From Bordetella sp. LUAb4 (GTDB taxonomy: Bacteria > Pseudomonadota > Gammaproteobacteria > Burkholderiales > Burkholderiaceae_B): a DNA stretch of 64,000 bases. Each line of letters begins with the position of its first letter. Position 1 is the first letter of the stretch. The translations under genes and the position numbers were made by a program. The notes under the pieces were generated by a model. The model did not search any database. It was given only the letters and a program-made list of their open reading frames with translations, and was not told the origin of the DNA. Below are positions 62,372 through 64,000 of this stretch, piece after piece. The stretch is taken from contig NZ_JAHPZX010000001.1 in NCBI RefSeq assembly GCF_021325795.1, positions 1,488,001-1,552,000 on the forward strand, written 5' to 3'.

Positions 62372-64000
62372 GCCGCGTGTTTGCGCGAGCCGTAATGCAG
62401 GCGCTTGAGATGAATCAATAGCAGCGATATCGCCGCCGGCGTCACGCCGGAGATGCGCGCGGCCTGGCCTATGTTTTCAGGGCGGTGCGTTTTCAGCTTC
62501 TGCCGCACTTCGAAAGACAGGCTCGTGACGGCGTCGTAATCGATATCCGCGGGTATCGGCTGCTGCTCATGGTTTAGGTGCTTCTGCACCTCGTCCTGCT
62601 GGCGCGCGATGTAGCCCGCGTACTTCAGCTGTATCTCGATTTGCTGCGCGACTTCCGCCTCGGATACGCCGGGGCCCGCCAACAAGCTGCCGTCCGTGTT
62701 CTGCGCATCCATCAATTGCCGGTACGACACGCCCGGCCGTTTCAATAAATCGGAGAGTGAGTACTCACGTTCAATGGCTTGGCCCAACAGAGGAATTGCG
62801 ACCTCCGCGGGAAATACGCGTGGATTCACCCAGCTGGAGCGCAAGCGCTGAATTTCCGCTTCGACCGCATCGCGTTTACGGTTGAAAGCTTCCCAACGCG
62901 CATCATCCACCAGACCCAGGCGCCGGCCTATTTCGGTCAGCCTCAGATCCGCGTTGTCTTCCCGCAGGCTGAGTCGATACTCCGCGCGAGACGTGAACAT
63001 GCGATACGGTTCGGTGACACCGCGGGTGATCAAGTCATCCGCCAGGACACCCAGATAGGCCTCGTCACGGCGTGGCGTCCAGGCTTCCTTATCCAAGGCC
63101 GCAAGCGCCGCATTGACACCAGCCAACAAGCCCTGGGCACCCGCCTCTTCATAGCCGGTGGTGCCATTGATCTGGCCGGCGAAGTACAAGCCGGAAATAG
63201 CGCGTGTTTCCAGGGTCGACTTCAATCCACGTGGATCGAAGTAGTCGTATTCGATGGCATAGCCGGGGCGCAGGATATGGGCGTTGGCCAAACCCGGCAG
63301 GGAATGGATCAGATCCAGCTGAACGTCGAACGGCAAGCTGGTCGACACGCCGTTGGGATAAACCTCGTGGGTATCCAGGCCTTCGGGTTCAAGAAAGACC
63401 TGGTGAGCGGATTTATCCGCGAAACGGTGGATCTTGTCTTCGATGGAAGGACAGTAGCGCGGCCCTACCCCTTCGATCACGCCGCTGTACATCGGCGAAC
63501 GGTCGAGGCCGGCACGGATGATGTCGTGGGTGCGGCTATTGGTATGGGTGATCCAGCACGGCAATTGCCGCGGGTGCATGGCCACCGTGCCCATGAAAGA
63601 AAACACGGGGATAGGATCGAGATCGCCCGGCTGTTCTTCCAATACGCTGTAGTCGATGCTGCGACCGTCTATGCGTGGGGGCGTGCCTGTTTTCAAGCGC
63701 CCTTGCGGCAGCTTCAATTCCTTCAGGCGCTGGCCCAGGGAAATCGCCGGAGGATCGCCCGCGCGGCCCGCCGAATAATTCTGCAGGCCCACATGGATCA
63801 AGCCATTGAGAAACGTACCGGCCGTAAGCACGACTTTGCGGGCCAGGAACTTGAGTCCGATCTGGGTCACCGCGCCTACCACGCGATCGCCCTCTACCAT
63901 CAGGTCGTCCACGGCCTGTTGGAACAGCCACAGATTGGGCTGGTTCTCCAGCCGAGTCCGGATGGCTTTGCGATAAAGCACCCGGTCGGCCTGGGCACGG
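62368..64000 (-). CDS. mnmG: tRNA uridine-5-carboxymethylaminomethyl modification enzyme MnmG (partial, 5' end off window)
   Basis: FAD-dependent partner of MnmE that modifies the wobble uridine. Only the C-terminal part (about 540 residues) is in the window; the N-terminal FAD-binding Rossmann motif lies beyond 64000. Visible landmarks are [32 protein letters not shown], the [20 protein letters not shown] region with the catalytic Cys, [38 protein letters not shown] and the C-terminal [27 protein letters not shown]. First gene of the segregation operon in this view. Confidence 0.97.
   Translation of the reverse strand, partial: RAQADRVLYRKAIRTRLENQPNLWLFQQAVDDLMVEGDRVVGAVTQIGLKFLARKVVLTAGTFLNGLIHVGLQNYSAGRAGDPPAISLGQRLKELKLPQGRLKTGTPPRIDGRSIDYSVLEEQPGDLDPIPVFSFMGTVAMHPRQLPCWITHTNSRTHDIIRAGLDRSPMYSGVIEGVGPRYCPSIEDKIHRFADKSAHQVFLEPEGLDTHEVYPNGVSTSLPFDVQLDLIHSLPGLANAHILRPGYAIEYDYFDPRGLKSTLETRAISGLYFAGQINGTTGYEEAGAQGLLAGVNAALAALDKEAWTPRRDEAYLGVLADDLITRGVTEPYRMFTSRAEYRLSLREDNADLRLTEIGRRLGLVDDARWEAFNRKRDAVEAEIQRLRSSWVNPRVFPAEVAIPLLGQAIEREYSLSDLLKRPGVSYRQLMDAQNTDGSLLAGPGVSEAEVAQQIEIQLKYAGYIARQQDEVQKHLNHEQQPIPADIDYDAVTSLSFEVRQKLKTHRPENIGQAARISGVTPAAISLLLIHLKRLHYGSRKHAA

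Overview
The window reads as chromosomal DNA of a GC-rich betaproteobacterium of the Alcaligenaceae, most like Bordetella or Achromobacter. The evidence is gene order: mnmG-rsmG-parA-parB, then the tRNA-tufB-tRNA-secE-nusG-rplKAJL-rpoBC block, then the str, S10, spc and alpha ribosomal clusters, then a cutA-dsbD / hemB / engB / cytochrome c4 / resB-ccsB / lysA / cyaY / PBP1A block. The genus is inferred from organisation and protein character, not from any database search. Nearly all informational genes lie on the minus strand, running away from mnmG/parAB. This fits a replication origin beyond the right edge and transcription co-directional with the fork.

Layout. 0-15 kb: housekeeping genes in small operons (PBP1A, frataxin, LptM-lysA, system II cytochrome c assembly, cytochrome c4, EngB-HemB, an SsuD-type flavin monooxygenase, CutA-DsbD). 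14.8-24.2 kb (minus strand): the alpha and spc clusters (rplQ, rpoA, rpsD, rpsK, rpsM, rpmJ, infA, secY, rplO to rplN). 24.4-26.9 kb: an insertion between spc and S10 carrying an unrecognised helical protein and an LpxO-like dioxygenase. 27.1-37.2 kb: the S10 cluster, tufA, fusA, rpsG and rpsL. 37.3-43.4 kb: an accessory block separating rpsL from rpoC. 43.7-58.1 kb: rpoC, rpoB, L7/L12, L10, L1, L11, NusG, SecE, tRNA-Trp, tufB and tRNA-Thr, -Gly and -Tyr. 58.1-64 kb: L-asparaginase, parB, a GNAT acetyltransferase, parA, rsmG and the 3' part of mnmG.

The most interesting part is the accessory block at 37.3-43.4 kb. It holds a membrane pseudokinase with a PEGA domain, divergent from a TssQ-like lipoprotein. 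It also holds two adjacent low-complexity, probably secreted proteins. The first has three exact 13-residue repeats carrying IYAVP, followed by an IYDVP motif, and seven YxxP motifs in all. These resemble host tyrosine-kinase/SH2 docking motifs (EPIYA, Tir or Cas type). The second is Ser/Pro-rich, has two YxxP motifs and a similar C-terminal helix, and an hrp-box-like promoter lies just upstream of it. Together they look like a candidate effector pair.

The ribosomal clusters are cut by visible transcription signals. Strong promoters lie before rpsL (37210-37238), rplC (32012-32041), the rplN leader (24210-24238), tRNA-Trp/secE (55993-56022) and tRNA-Tyr (58057-58085). Intrinsic terminator-like hairpins lie after rplQ, between rpsD and rpoA, after rpsQ, between rpsJ and rplC, between rplL and rpoB, and after rpoC. 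I found no CRISPR array, insertion sequence, prophage or rRNA gene.
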